From an uncultured Planctomycetota bacterium (GTDB lineage: Bacteria > Planctomycetota > Brocadiia > CAIUPP01): DNA of 47,624 nucleotides. The stretch covers positions 1 through 47,624 of the forward strand of contig CAIUPP010000049.1 of NCBI GenBank assembly GCA_903901045.1. Direction: 5' to 3'. A model generated the notes under the pieces. That model was not told the origin of the DNA. It did no database searches and saw only the letters and a list, made by a program, of their open reading frames with translations. Position numbers and translations under genes: made by a program. Numbering within the stretch: the stretch's first letter is position 1; every line of letters starts with the position of its first letter. Shown piece by piece: positions 14,403-22,815 of the stretch.

Positions 14403-17400
14403 TGATGCAACCGGATTGCATTTGCGGAGGTATGCGCCGCGTGGCCGAAGGCAGCAGAAGCGTCCAGTGTCCCGCATGCGCTCACGAGTTCACGCTGAGC
14501 GCCGATGACGATTTGCAGCGCCTCGCCTGCCCGCATTGCGAAGCGCTGATCCCCCAGTCCGCCCTCCGGGACGCCTCCGAAATCGCGGAGGAGATCGCGC
14601 CGGGATTCCGGCCGGGACAGCGGCTGGGCAATTACGTCATCGAATCGATCCTCGGCGCGGGGGGCATGGCTGTGGTGTTCAAGGGGAAGCAACTTTCCCT
14701 GAACCGCTATGTCGCCATCAAGATTCTCCCCAAGGACTTCGCCAAGAACAAGCTGTTCGTCGACCGCTTCGAAGGGGAGGCGGCGGTTCTGGCCAGCCTC
14801 AACCACGCCAATATCGTCAACGTGATCGACCGGGGGCGCGAGGGGGAGACGTACTTCATCGTGATGGAGTACGTCGAAGGGGAGACGCTCAAGGACCGCC
14901 TCCAGCGGCAGACGCGCCTGCCCCCCGAGGAGATCATCCCCATCGCCGATCAGTTCCTGACCGGCATGGACTACGCGCACAAGCGCGGCGTGGTGCACCG
15001 CGACATCAAGCCCGGCAACATCATGATCAACCGGGACGGCGTCCTGAAGATCGCCGACTTCGGCCTGGCGCACCTGGCCAAGCAGCGCGGCGGAATGGAC
15101 ATCACGCGCGACAACCAGTCCATGGGCACGCTGAAGTACATGGCGCCGGAGCAGTTGATCAGCGCCAAGAAGGTGGATGCGCGCGCCGACCTGTACAGTT
15201 TCGGCATCTGCCTGTATGAAATGCTCACCGGCTCGCTGCCGCTGGGGATGTTCAAGATGCCCTCCGAGTTCGACCCCAGCCTGGACGTGCGCTGGGACGA
15301 GATCATCCTGCGCGCGCTCAAGATGGACACGGAGGAGCGCTATCCCTCGGCGGAGGAGATGCTGCGCGATCTGCGCCAACTGGCCTCGACGCCGCGCGTG
15401 ACGCAGTCGGACCGGGAGCGGCAGGAGGAAGCGGACGCGGCGAAGGCGCGCGAGCAGATCCCCGGCACCCTGAGCGTCGCCTGCGCGCAGTGCGGCTTCG
15501 AGAACGCGCCGGAGGCGGAGACGTGCCGCTGCGGCGCCCCCTTGAAGGACCTTTTCGACCGCTGCCCCTCCTGCCACAACAAGAACCGCATCGACGTGGC
15601 GGCCTGCCGCTCCTGCGGAGAGGACCTGGAAGCCTACCGCGATAAAGTGCGCCGGTTCGCCGAGCAGATACAACTGAGCGTCAAGAAGTTTCTGGAGGAG
15701 CGCCAGTTCGACGCCGCCATCGAGGAACTGGGCAAGCTGATGAAGTTCAAGACGCGCGAGTACGCCACCATCCGCGAAAACGCGCAGCTCTGGATCGAGC
15801 GCGCAAAGAGCCGCAAGGAGGTGTTCCAGCGGCGCACGTACGAGGCCGGATTGCGGCTGATCGCCGAGGGGCGCTATGACCTGGCGATGCAGATGCTGCA
15901 ATCGCTGCCGGAGGATTACAAGGACGTCGCCGAGCGGCGCAAGGAGACGACGGCCAAGCGCGATGAGGCGCTCGCGGCCAAGGCGGAAGGGAGCCGCCTG
16001 CTGAAGAACGGCGACCCCGCCGGCGCGGTGGCGGCATGGGAAAAGGCCGTCCGGTATCTGCCGCAGGATACGCAACTGCTCCAGAACCTGACGCGCGCGC
16101 GCATCGTCCTGGGGAATCTGAACCTCAAGCGCGCGTACCTGAAGGAATCGAACGAGGCGGCGGAACGAGGCGACCTGACGGAGGCCGTGGCGCTCTGCCG
16201 CAAGGTGCTGGAGATCGCGCCGAAGGACTCGACGGCGCTGGGCCTCCTGGGCCAGTACGAGAACCGCGAACGCAGCCAGGTGGAGACGGCGACGGCGCAG
16301 CAGCCGGAGATCGTCATGCCGCGCGCGCCGCAGCCGAAGCGGAAACCGAAGTTCCCCTGGGGGAAGGTGATCGCGGCGCTGGTGATCGTGGGGGTGGTTT
16401 TGATCGGGCTGGTCATTGCCGCGACGGCGATTCCCGCCGCCCGCGAGCGCAAGGCGGCCGAGGCGGCCAAGTTGCTCGAAGAGGCCAAGTCGCTGCATGG
16501 CCAGGGGAAGATTCAAGAGGCGGACGCGACGCTGAGCGCCCTGCTGAGCCAGTACCCCGGTACGCCATCCGCCGAGGGGGCCTCCGAGTTGAGACGAGGC
16601 ATCACGGAGACGATGACCGCCGCGAGCAAGGCGTGCGCGGCAGTGGACGCGATGGTGAAGAAGGATGACCCCGCCGCGCTAAAGGCGGCGTTCAAGGAGT
16701 ATCAGCGGATTCTGGCCGGTCCGCCGGTGAGCATCGTGAAGACGTACAACGACTATGCGCGGGCGCGCCTGGAGAAGGTGCGCGCGGAACTTGCCCGGCA
16801 GTACGCCGAGGCCGCCACCGGCCAGGAGAACGAGGGTCACTGGCGGGAAGCGCTGGCGATCTACAAGGAGGCGGGCGCGAATTTCGGGATCAGCGACGAG
16901 GCCATCACGTCGGGACTCAGCCGGATGCAGAAGAAGGTGGATGAGTTCACCCGCCTGGCCCGATTGAGCCAGGAGTCCTCCACGGCGGGCCGCTGGGCGG
17001 AGGCGATGCAGTCGGCCGGGGGCGCGCTGGAGATCATTCCAAACGACACGATCGCGCTGAATCTGCTGGTCACCGCCGCAACGAAACTTGCGCCGCCGGA
17101 GGGCATGGTGCTGGCGCCCCCGGGCAGCTACAAGGTCGGCGGCGCAGAGGGGAACCCCGCGCGCAGCGTGACGCTCCCCTTCGGCTTGTACATTGACCGG
17201 ACGGAGGTGACGCGCGGCCAGTACGCACAGTTCGCCAGCGTGGCGGGCCGTCCTCTCCCGGCCGGATGGGGAGCGGATGGAACGCCCCCCGCCGGGACGG
17301 AATCGCTGCCGATGGCCGGGGTGACGCTCGACGATGCCGCCGCGTACGCGAAGTGGGCCGGCAAGCGCCTCCCCACCGAAGAGGAGTGGGAGTGCGCGGC

Positions 17401-18209
17401 GCGCGGCTCGGAGGGACTCCGCTATCCCTGGGGCGCGGACTGGAAGCCCAATATGGCCATCCTCGCGTTCGGGCCCGCCGCTGCGGGCGCTGCGCCGGAG
17501 GATAAGAGTTTCTGTGGCGCGCTGGATATGGCCGGGAACATGGCGGAGTGGACTCGCACCTCCCCGACGCCGGGCGACGGCGTGGTGAAGGGAAGTTCAT
17601 GGGCAGGCATTGAGAAGGGGCGAACCGCCTGCGTGGTTACCACCGCGCAGGGGAACGGCGCGATGGTGCTGACGGCCGATCCGCAGGCTCCCGGCCAGCA
17701 CGTCCGCTTCCTTTCCAGCCCGGATATCATCTTCCTGGGATCGCCCACCCCCGGCGCGGCGCGGGTCTCCGTGAAACGCTGGCTTCCGGAATGCCAGGAC
17801 TGGGTGGAGTGGCGTCAACAGGTGGCCGCCGACGGCACGCTGGGCGGAACGTGGCCGGTGAACGTCGAGAACGCCGCTTCTCACCAGAAGCGCATGGTGC
17901 AGATGGATCTGTCCACCGGCTGCACGATGGTTCGGTTCGAGGCCAAGTGGATGGAGTTCCGCGACCCGACCGGCGTGATCCGCCGGGTGGACATCGCCGC
18001 CAATACCCCCACGCAGAGCAACCGCGTCGTGGAAAAGCCGGACGCCGCCCCCCCCCGCGGACCTGACGATCGACGCAACCGCCGCCTGCGCGAGCCGGAT
18101 GATCGGCAAGGCGAACCAGGGATACATCAACGTCGGATTCCGCTGCGTCAAGACGGTATGGGAACCGAAACCGAAAGCCCCGGCACCGGCGGCCACCCCT
18201 CCGAAGTAG
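14402..18209 (+). CDS. giant membrane Ser/Thr kinase with zinc ribbons, TPR-like segments and FGE-like domain (frameshifted at a C9 tract)
   Basis: Order of parts: N-terminal zinc ribbon (CICGGMRR...CPACAHEF...CPHC); Hanks-type kinase, residues ~74-330 (glycine loop LGAGGMAVVFKG, VAIKIL lysine, HRDIKPGN, DFGLA, APEQ); double zinc ribbon (CAQCGF..CRCG..CPSC..CRSCGED); helical TPR-like stretch; one membrane helix near residue 660 (VIAALVIVGVVLIGLVIAAT); a second helical segment; and an FGE/SUMF1-like domain from ~900 ('YIDRTEVTRGQYAQF', 'AAYAKWAGKRLPTEEEWECAAR', 'DMAGNMAEW'). A run of nine C (18048-18056) shifts the frame. The conserved domain end 'MIGKANQGYINVGFRCVK' is encoded one base out of register, ending at TAG 18207-18209. 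Without the shift the frame runs on to 18298 with unrelated residues. Eight C would give one 1268-residue protein. It is a likely signalling receptor with unknown input. Confidence 0.88.
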
Positions 18210-18268
18210 CGAACACGAAAAAGGGGTCAGGCAACTTTCCCGACGGCGAAGAAGCAGCCCCGGCCCCC
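18192..18268. repeat. GGGGTCAGGC hairpin repeat, copy 1
   Basis: CCACCCCTCCGAAGTAGCGA, then AAAAAGGGGTCAGGCAACTT, a short loop and a GCAGCCCCGGCCCCC arm. The same block, including the upstream CCGAAGTAGCGA, recurs at 20812-20898, and the hairpin core recurs at 35205-35260. The TAG at 18207-18209 that ends the restored kinase frame belongs to this repeat. Confidence 0.85.
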
Positions 18269-18588
18269 TACCATGTGTGCGAAAGGAACTTGCAGTAATG
18301 CAGGCCCCTTTTCTCGCGGTGGCCAAAGAAGAGAAGCTACTGAGGCGTGGAGCGCCCAGTCGCAAGAAACTCGTTACGCCTGCCAACGTCCGCATCAGCC
18401 AGCGGCAAGCTGAGGCTTACAGGAAGAGACCAGTTTGGCGCGGCGCGGGACGCGCACAGTTTGAGTCGGAATGCGCCCGTGGGCGAAGCCTGGCCGTCAG
18501 AAGTGCGGCGGCATGAAAAGGACGTGTTAGCGAGCCGCTAACGACTCGCCAGCGGTATCATTGGAGCTTTCTGCCGGGAGGAGCCGCC
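18269..18588. other. 320-bp region without a recognisable gene
   Basis: Between the kinase and sulfatase genes I see only short overlapping open frames with no recognisable product. There is a hairpin, GTTAGCG-AGC-CGCTAAC (18526-18542), just upstream of the sulfatase ribosome site; it may be regulatory. Confidence 0.5.
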
Positions 18589-19938
18589 ATGGCTGCGAAG
18601 CGTCCGAACATTCTCATGTTCATCCCGCACGATCTGGGCGATTACGTGCATTGCTACGGGCATCGCGCCGTGCGCAGTCCGAACTTGGACCAGCTCGCCG
18701 CAACGGGTGTGCGGTTCACCGACTGCTTCACCAGCGCGCCGGAGTGCACACCCAGCCGGTCGGGACTCTTTACGGGTCTCTATACGCACCAGAATGGGCT
18801 CATGGGGCTCACGCACCGCGGATGGTCATTCTTTCCGGAAACCGTGCACCTGGCCAAGCGCTTGTGGGACGCAGGGTACTCCACCAATCTTTTCGGCGCG
18901 CAGCACGAGAGTCAGCGGATGCTGGGCGAGCTGGGGTATGACTGCATCTTCGCGCAGCAGTTCTACGCGTCCAGCGCTGAGATTTGCAGCGAGGCGGCCC
19001 ATTGGCTGGAACGCAACGCCGTTCACGAGGACAAGCCGTGGTTCGCCTGCGTGGGCTTTGAGGATACCCATCGCCCATGGCGGCCGGCCAGGGATTTCGG
19101 CCCCAATGACGTGGAACTGCCGCCGTATCTGCCCGACGCGCCGGAGGTGCGGGCCGATCTGGCGGAGCTGTATCAATCCATTCTGGACATGGACACGGCC
19201 ATCGGACGTGTTCTGGACGCGCTGGAGCGCACCGGTCTGGCGGAGCACACGCTGGTGGTGTACACCGTGGACCACGGCATTCCCTTCCCCCGTGCCAAGT
19301 CGACCTACTATGACCCCGGCATACGCGTGCCCATGATTCTGCGGTTGCCGGGCCGCTTCATGTGTGGGCGGGAATACGGTCCGTTGATCAGCAATCTCGA
19401 TTTCACGCCCACGTTGCTGGAACTTTGCGGCATCACCGTACCCGAGGAGTTGGAGGGACGAAGCTTCCTGAACCTGCTCGACGGCAAGCCCTATGCAGAG
19501 CGGGACGCGGTTTATGGCGCCCTGTACTACGATGCCTTCTACGACCCCATGCATTCCGTGCGCACGAAGCGGTACAAGTACATCCGCTCTTTCGCCGTGA
19601 CGCTGGAGGAATCGGCCGGGGCCGAACCGGATGTGCTAGCGAAGCATGAGACGGGCACGTGGATTCGCGCAGACGACAGCGACGTGCAGCGCAGCCCGAC
19701 GTGGCAATATATTAAGCGGAGCGGCCCCTTCCCGTTGCCGCCGCCCGAGGAACTGTACGACTTGGAGAAGGACCCGCTGGAACAGCATAACGTGGCCGGC
19801 ACTCCTGCCTGCGCGGCGTTTCTCGATGACGCCCGGTCGAAGCTGAAGGCCATGATGGAGCGGACGAACTCGCCTCTGCTGAAGGGCCACGTATCGCCGA
19901 ATCTCTCCAGTACGCGGAACCAGCATCTGCGGCATTGA
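18589..19938 (+). CDS. type I sulfatase (formylglycine-dependent)
   Basis: A 449-residue alkaline-phosphatase-superfamily sulfatase. The activation site is C53-T-P-S-R57 within 'SAPECTPSRSGLFTGLYTHQNG'. In this family the Cys is converted to formylglycine, which performs the ester cleavage. Metal-site elements are 'PNILMFIPHDLGDY' (His-Asp in place of the usual Asp-Asp) and 'VVYTVDHGIPFPRAK'. 'DPGIRVPMILRLPG' and 'NLDFTPTLLELCGI' are general family landmarks. The N-terminus looks closest to sulfamidase-like (heparan N-sulfatase) relatives; the substrate is not provable. There is no signal peptide, which is notable for a polysaccharide sulfatase. The start is ATG 18589 behind GGGAGGAG. It follows the kinase with the FGE-like domain and precedes a histidine phosphatase gene by 53 bases. 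Confidence 0.92.
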   Translation: MAAKRPNILMFIPHDLGDYVHCYGHRAVRSPNLDQLAATGVRFTDCFTSAPECTPSRSGLFTGLYTHQNGLMGLTHRGWSFFPETVHLAKRLWDAGYSTNLFGAQHESQRMLGELGYDCIFAQQFYASSAEICSEAAHWLERNAVHEDKPWFACVGFEDTHRPWRPARDFGPNDVELPPYLPDAPEVRADLAELYQSILDMDTAIGRVLDALERTGLAEHTLVVYTVDHGIPFPRAKSTYYDPGIRVPMILRLPGRFMCGREYGPLISNLDFTPTLLELCGITVPEELEGRSFLNLLDGKPYAERDAVYGALYYDAFYDPMHSVRTKRYKYIRSFAVTLEESAGAEPDVLAKHETGTWIRADDSDVQRSPTWQYIKRSGPFPLPPPEELYDLEKDPLEQHNVAGTPACAAFLDDARSKLKAMMERTNSPLLKGHVSPNLSSTRNQHLRH

Positions 19939-19991
19939 TGGCTCCGCCATCGTCTTTGGCGTCACACTTCGATCTAACGCGGAGGAAAGGC

Positions 19992-20627
19992 ATGGCTCTC
20001 CTCTACCTTGTGCGACACGGACAGACCGAGTGGAACAAAGCGAAGATCTTTCGAGGACGCAGGGACATTCCGCTGAATGATACCGGCAGACGCGAAGCCC
20101 AGTGTTGCGCCCTGGCGCTAAGACAGATGCCCCTGATTCGCCTGTACAGCAGTCCTCTTTCCCGAGCCACTGAGACCGCAGAGATCATCGCTTCGAACCG
20201 CGACTTGACGGTTCTTCCAGATCCAGCGTTTCTGGACATTGACTATGGCGAGTGGACAGGCAAGGCGGACGCCGAAGTTGGCGAATTATTCCCTGACGCC
20301 TACCGGCTGTGGAAGAAATCGCCGCACCGAATGCGTTTTCCAAGTGGAGAGACGCTGAACGACGTCCGACGCCGCGCAACAACGCGGCTGTTCCAGCTAG
20401 GCCAATTGCACGCAACGAAAGCGGTTGGCATCGTTTCGCATCGCGTGGTCCTGAAATTGCTCCTCGCCGAAGCGCAACGTCTGGACAACTCGCGTTTCTG
20501 GACAATTCCGTTTGATACGGCGGCAATCTCCATTCTCAATGTCTCTGAGAACACAATGCAGGTCGTCCTGAACAACGATACTCAGCATCTTCAGTCCATG
20601 CCTGATCATGACAACGTGGACTTTTGA
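19992..20627 (+). CDS. histidine phosphatase family protein (phosphoglycerate-mutase-like)
   Basis: A 211-residue protein with the phospho-acceptor motif L-V-R8-H9-G10 at its start ('YLVRHGQTEWNKAKIFRGRRDIPLNDTGRREAQ'). The second Arg is in 'YSSPLSRATETAEII', the Glu in 'YGEWTGKADAEV', and the second catalytic His in 'VGIVSHRVVLKLLL'. The complete set implies an active phosphatase; the N-terminus is like GpmB/CobC-type enzymes. The ATG at 19992 has a strong GGAGGAAAG ribosome site. The gene ends in two tandem TGA codons. The base composition looks less GC-rich than the kinase and sulfatase genes. The substrate is unknown, perhaps a sugar phosphate or alpha-ribazole phosphate. Confidence 0.88.
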   Translation: MALLYLVRHGQTEWNKAKIFRGRRDIPLNDTGRREAQCCALALRQMPLIRLYSSPLSRATETAEIIASNRDLTVLPDPAFLDIDYGEWTGKADAEVGELFPDAYRLWKKSPHRMRFPSGETLNDVRRRATTRLFQLGQLHATKAVGIVSHRVVLKLLLAEAQRLDNSRFWTIPFDTAAISILNVSENTMQVVLNNDTQHLQSMPDHDNVDF

Positions 20628-20811
20628 TGAGGACACATTCAGCAGTTGCACCGCGGGGCAAATGACAACTTGGGCAAGGCTGACGCAGACTCCGTAAAGA
20701 GTATCTTGAGAGAAGTACTCCTCGCGCTTGCCAAGAAGCACCAGGGACCGTACCGCACAATCGTGCCCGCTCCAAGTCTCGTGCCGCGACCAACCACCCT
20801 TTCGCCGCCCC

Positions 20812-20898
20812 ACCCCCCTCTCCGAAGTAGCGAGTACGAAAAAGGGGTCAGGCAACCTTCCCAACGTCGGAAGAGCAGCCCGACCCCTTTTCCATCTC
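20812..20898. repeat. GGGGTCAGGC hairpin repeat, copy 2
   Basis: CCACCCCCCTCTCCGAAGTA, then AAAAAGGGGTCAGGCAACCT, loop, and GCAGCCCGACCCCTTTT. The arms pair strongly and end in a T-run just 3' of the DUF4870 gene, which reads in from the other strand. The rest of 20628-20811 contains no recognisable gene. Confidence 0.85.
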
Positions 20899-20912
20899 GC
20901 GCGCTGAACGTC

Positions 20913-21287
20913 CTACTTGATGAACCGGATCTTCACCGGATAGCGGTACAACTCTCCGCGATTGGCCGCAACCGCCCCCATGATGCAGAAGATGATGTTG
21001 CAGATCCAGAGCAAGGGGAAGAGCGCCATCCCGATAAAGACCATGATCAGAATGCAGGAAATGACGTAGCCAATCAGCACCGTCAACTGGAAGTTCAGCG
21101 CTTCCTTCCCCTGATCGTTCACGAAGGCGCTCTCATCCTTCTTGATCAGCCAGATGATCAGCGAGCCCAGGAACCCGGTGAAGATGCCCAGCAAGTGGCA
21201 GAGCATCGCCATCGTCTTCTCGTCACCGGTCAGCGGCTTTGAGCCGTCCGCAGCGGCGGGCGGGGTCGGCGGCTTCGTCTCACCCAT
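20913..21287 (-). CDS. DUF4870 domain membrane protein
   Basis: A 124-residue protein. A short Pro/Ala-rich start is followed by 'LTGDEKTMAMLCHLLGIFTGFLGSLIIWLIKKDESAFVNDQGKEALNFQLTVLIGY', the defining DUF4870 (Tic20-like) segment. Three or four membrane helices follow, to 'AVAANRGELYRYPVKIRFIK'. The family's molecular job is unknown. It is the last of three consecutive small membrane-protein genes on this strand (21805, 21318, 20913), a grouping that suggests one transcript. The ATG has AAAGGGACGATC upstream, a modest ribosome site. Confidence 0.85.
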   Translation of the reverse strand: MGETKPPTPPAAADGSKPLTGDEKTMAMLCHLLGIFTGFLGSLIIWLIKKDESAFVNDQGKEALNFQLTVLIGYVISCILIMVFIGMALFPLLWICNIIFCIMGAVAANRGELYRYPVKIRFIK

Positions 21288-21317
21288 GATCGTCCCTTTC
21301 CAAGATAGCGAGGCGCT

Positions 21318-21791
21318 TCAGGCTGCAACCAGCCGCAAGAGCCTCACGATGCCAAACACCAACATGCTGCCAAGAACCAGCGGCACGAGGAGCAGCGCCC
21401 GGCGATGGTACAGAATGCGTTCCGCGCCGGGCGTGAGCCGAGCGGCCAGCGGCCAGAGAATCAGCGCGATGGCGATGAGATAGAAGACCAGGCTGAAGGG
21501 GTTCAGCGCCCATGCCTCCCCCAGGCGGCCATGCGACAAGGCGCAGAAGCCTCGCGTGAGGCCGCAGCCGGGGCAAGGGAGGCCCGTCCAATGGTTGAAG
21601 TAGCAGAGCGAGACCTTGGGCAGCGCCTCCGGCGACCAGACGAAGCTGAGCGCCAGGACCGCCGCGGCGGCCAGAGCCGTTAAGAACCGGCCGCTCAACG
21701 CGAACCCCCTGCGCCCCCGCTGGGGCAAGGCATGCCTTGCCCCTACCGGCACCGACGGCGAAGAGGCGGGTGGCTCGATCAATTCGTCCAT
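21318..21791 (-). CDS. DUF2752 membrane protein with in-frame palindrome near its N-terminus
   Basis: A 157-residue protein. The DUF2752 signature 'CYFNHWTGLPCPGCGLTRGFCAL' (residues ~61-83) is flanked by hydrophobic helices. The C-terminal pair is 'NPFSLVFYLIAIALILWPLA' and 'RRALLLVPLVLGSMLVFGIV'. The role of DUF2752 is unknown; the CPGCGLTR motif could bind metal. Residues ~14-25 (VPVGARHALPQR) are encoded by the 20-bp GGGCAAGGCATGCC palindrome, the same peptide that appears inside the glycosyltransferase. An alternative later start is not obvious, since the first downstream Met is far inside the membrane part. Confidence 0.82.
   Translation of the reverse strand: MDELIEPPASSPSVPVGARHALPQRGRRGFALSGRFLTALAAAAVLALSFVWSPEALPKVSLCYFNHWTGLPCPGCGLTRGFCALSHGRLGEAWALNPFSLVFYLIAIALILWPLAARLTPGAERILYHRRALLLVPLVLGSMLVFGIVRLLRLVAA
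21723..21742. repeat. 20-bp palindrome inside the DUF2752 gene
   Basis: An exact copy of GGGCAAGGCATGCCTTGCCC, read on the minus strand as part of VGARHALP. It is in the same frame as the copy at 7932-7951. Confidence 0.95.
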
Positions 21792-21804
21792 GACAACATC
21801 CCCA

Positions 21805-22263
21805 TCAAGCTTGCGGGGTCTGCTGCACCTGGTTCTTCAGGCCGGTGATTTTCACGAGGTAGATGATCAACAGCACCAGCGACGCCGCTCCGGTGACATA
21901 GCCGACGCACGGGATGATGGAACAGGCGACGCAGATGGCATAGGCCAGTCCGATGCCGCGCCCCGCGTCCCCCACGTCGGTACGTCCCTGCGCCGCAAAG
22001 TAAGCGCTGTACGATTCGGAGACCTTGGGGAATACCAGGAAGTTCCAAACGAGGCTGAAGCAGGGGATGAGCAGCAGCCAGACCATTGGCGGTTCCATCT
22101 TGCGGAAGGAAGGAGGCAGCCGCTTCAACGCGTCGGAGATGAGGAAACAAACGACGATTGCAATCGCGATGCTCACGCAGACAACCACGCCGAGGCCGAT
22201 GAGGATTGCGGCCAGCGGGAACGCCGGATGCGCCCCTCCTGCGAAGCTGGAGGTATCGAACAT
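21805..22263 (-). CDS. small polytopic membrane protein of unknown function
   Basis: A 152-residue protein with four predicted membrane helices: 'FPLAAILIGLGVVVCVSIAIAIVVCFLI', 'MVWLLLIPCFSLVWNFLVF', 'GIGLAYAICVACSIIPCVGYV' and 'GAASLVLLIIYLVKITGL'. A soluble segment between helices 2 and 3 (SESYSAYFAAQGRTDVGDAGR) may be amphipathic. I do not recognise the family with certainty; similar proteins travel with DUF4870 and TM2-type genes. The ATG at 22263 has a good AAAGGAGCC site. It opens the three-gene membrane set. TATAAT on the minus strand (22308-22313 as ATTATA) lies about 45 bases upstream as a possible -10 box. Confidence 0.7.
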   Translation of the reverse strand: MFDTSSFAGGAHPAFPLAAILIGLGVVVCVSIAIAIVVCFLISDALKRLPPSFRKMEPPMVWLLLIPCFSLVWNFLVFPKVSESYSAYFAAQGRTDVGDAGRGIGLAYAICVACSIIPCVGYVTGAASLVLLIIYLVKITGLKNQVQQTPQA

Positions 22264-22342
22264 CGCCGGCTCCTTTCTCCAGATGGACTTTCCAATGCGT
22301 TGGTGGAATTATAGTCCGCAAAACACCCCACATGCAATACGC

Positions 22343-22453
22343 GCGTCATTGCGAGGACCCCGCCAAGGGCGGGGGCCGACTCATTGGCACATGGGGTCCA
22401 AAAAGATTGCTTCGTCGTTCCCCGCTGCGCGGGGAGACTCCTCGCAATGACGC
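22343..22453. repeat. 111-bp element bounded by 15-bp inverted repeats
   Basis: GCGTCATTGCGAGGA (22343-22357) is exactly inverted at 22439-22453. Internal hairpins include GACCCCGCCAAGGGCGGGG and CCCCGCTGCGCGGGG. It is the kind of non-coding 'CATTGCGAGGA' element that is scattered through many bacterial genomes, lying between the MazG-like gene and the membrane set. Confidence 0.9.
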
Positions 22454-22476
22454 CCACGGAACCGACGCACGCTCTG

Positions 22477-22770
22477 TCAGCACTTTGTCGCCGCGCAGTT
22501 GCACGGAATTTTGCGGCAGCGCGGGCAGCCCTTGGCATATTTGCGGACGGCCTCCTCCATGCGGATGCCTTTGAGGCTGGCAAGGGTGCAGAGCCAGGCG
22601 AGCACGTCGGCGAACTCCGCCTCCTGCTCCTCGCGGCTCCCCTCGCGCAGGGCGGTCGCCAACTCCCCCACCTCCTCGGTGAACCACATGAACGTCCCCC
22701 CCATGCCGCGCGCGCTGTCGCGCTCGAGGTAGGTCTTCTCGATCAGTTCCTGAAACTCGGACAATTGCAT
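22477..22770 (-). CDS. MazG-like nucleotide pyrophosphohydrolase with cysteine-rich tail
   Basis: A 97-residue single-domain MazG-type protein: 'FMWFTEEVGELATALREG' gives the E-x-x-E half and 'AEFADVLAWLCTLASLKGI' gives the E-x-x-D half of the Mg2+ site. Such enzymes hydrolyse NTPs or dNTPs to monophosphate and pyrophosphate, often for house-cleaning. The last 17 residues, 'GCPRCRKIPCNCAATKC', hold five cysteines in a C-x2-C...C-x-C pattern that could bind zinc or iron, an addition to the basic fold. It lies 45 bases downstream of the ABC permease gene on the same strand. The substrate is undetermined. Confidence 0.85.
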   Translation of the reverse strand: MQLSEFQELIEKTYLERDSARGMGGTFMWFTEEVGELATALREGSREEQEAEFADVLAWLCTLASLKGIRMEEAVRKYAKGCPRCRKIPCNCAATKC

Positions 22771-22815
22771 GGCGGCAAGCTCCTGAAAATGGAAGGCGAA
22801 GCGAGAGAAGCCGGA

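Noticed and set aside
14342-16516. A 724-codon minus-strand open frame opposite the kinase gene.
   Set aside because: Composition is low-complexity (L, R, H, A, Q) and it is antisense to a kinase with all catalytic motifs intact.
17095-18209. Idea that the kinase's FGE-like domain activates the neighbouring sulfatase.
   Set aside because: The two active-site cysteines of true formylglycine-generating enzymes are not visible, and the domain is tethered to a membrane kinase.
18277-18516. A 79-codon open frame between the kinase and sulfatase genes.
   Set aside because: No recognisable product, basic composition and overlap with the tail of the frameshifted kinase frame; more likely chance.
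20646-21242. An open frame continuing in the same frame after the histidine phosphatase stop (HRGANDNLGKADADSVKSIL...).
   Set aside because: It follows two tandem TGA codons, lacks a good start site, runs through the GGGGTC repeat and then antisense to the DUF4870 gene.
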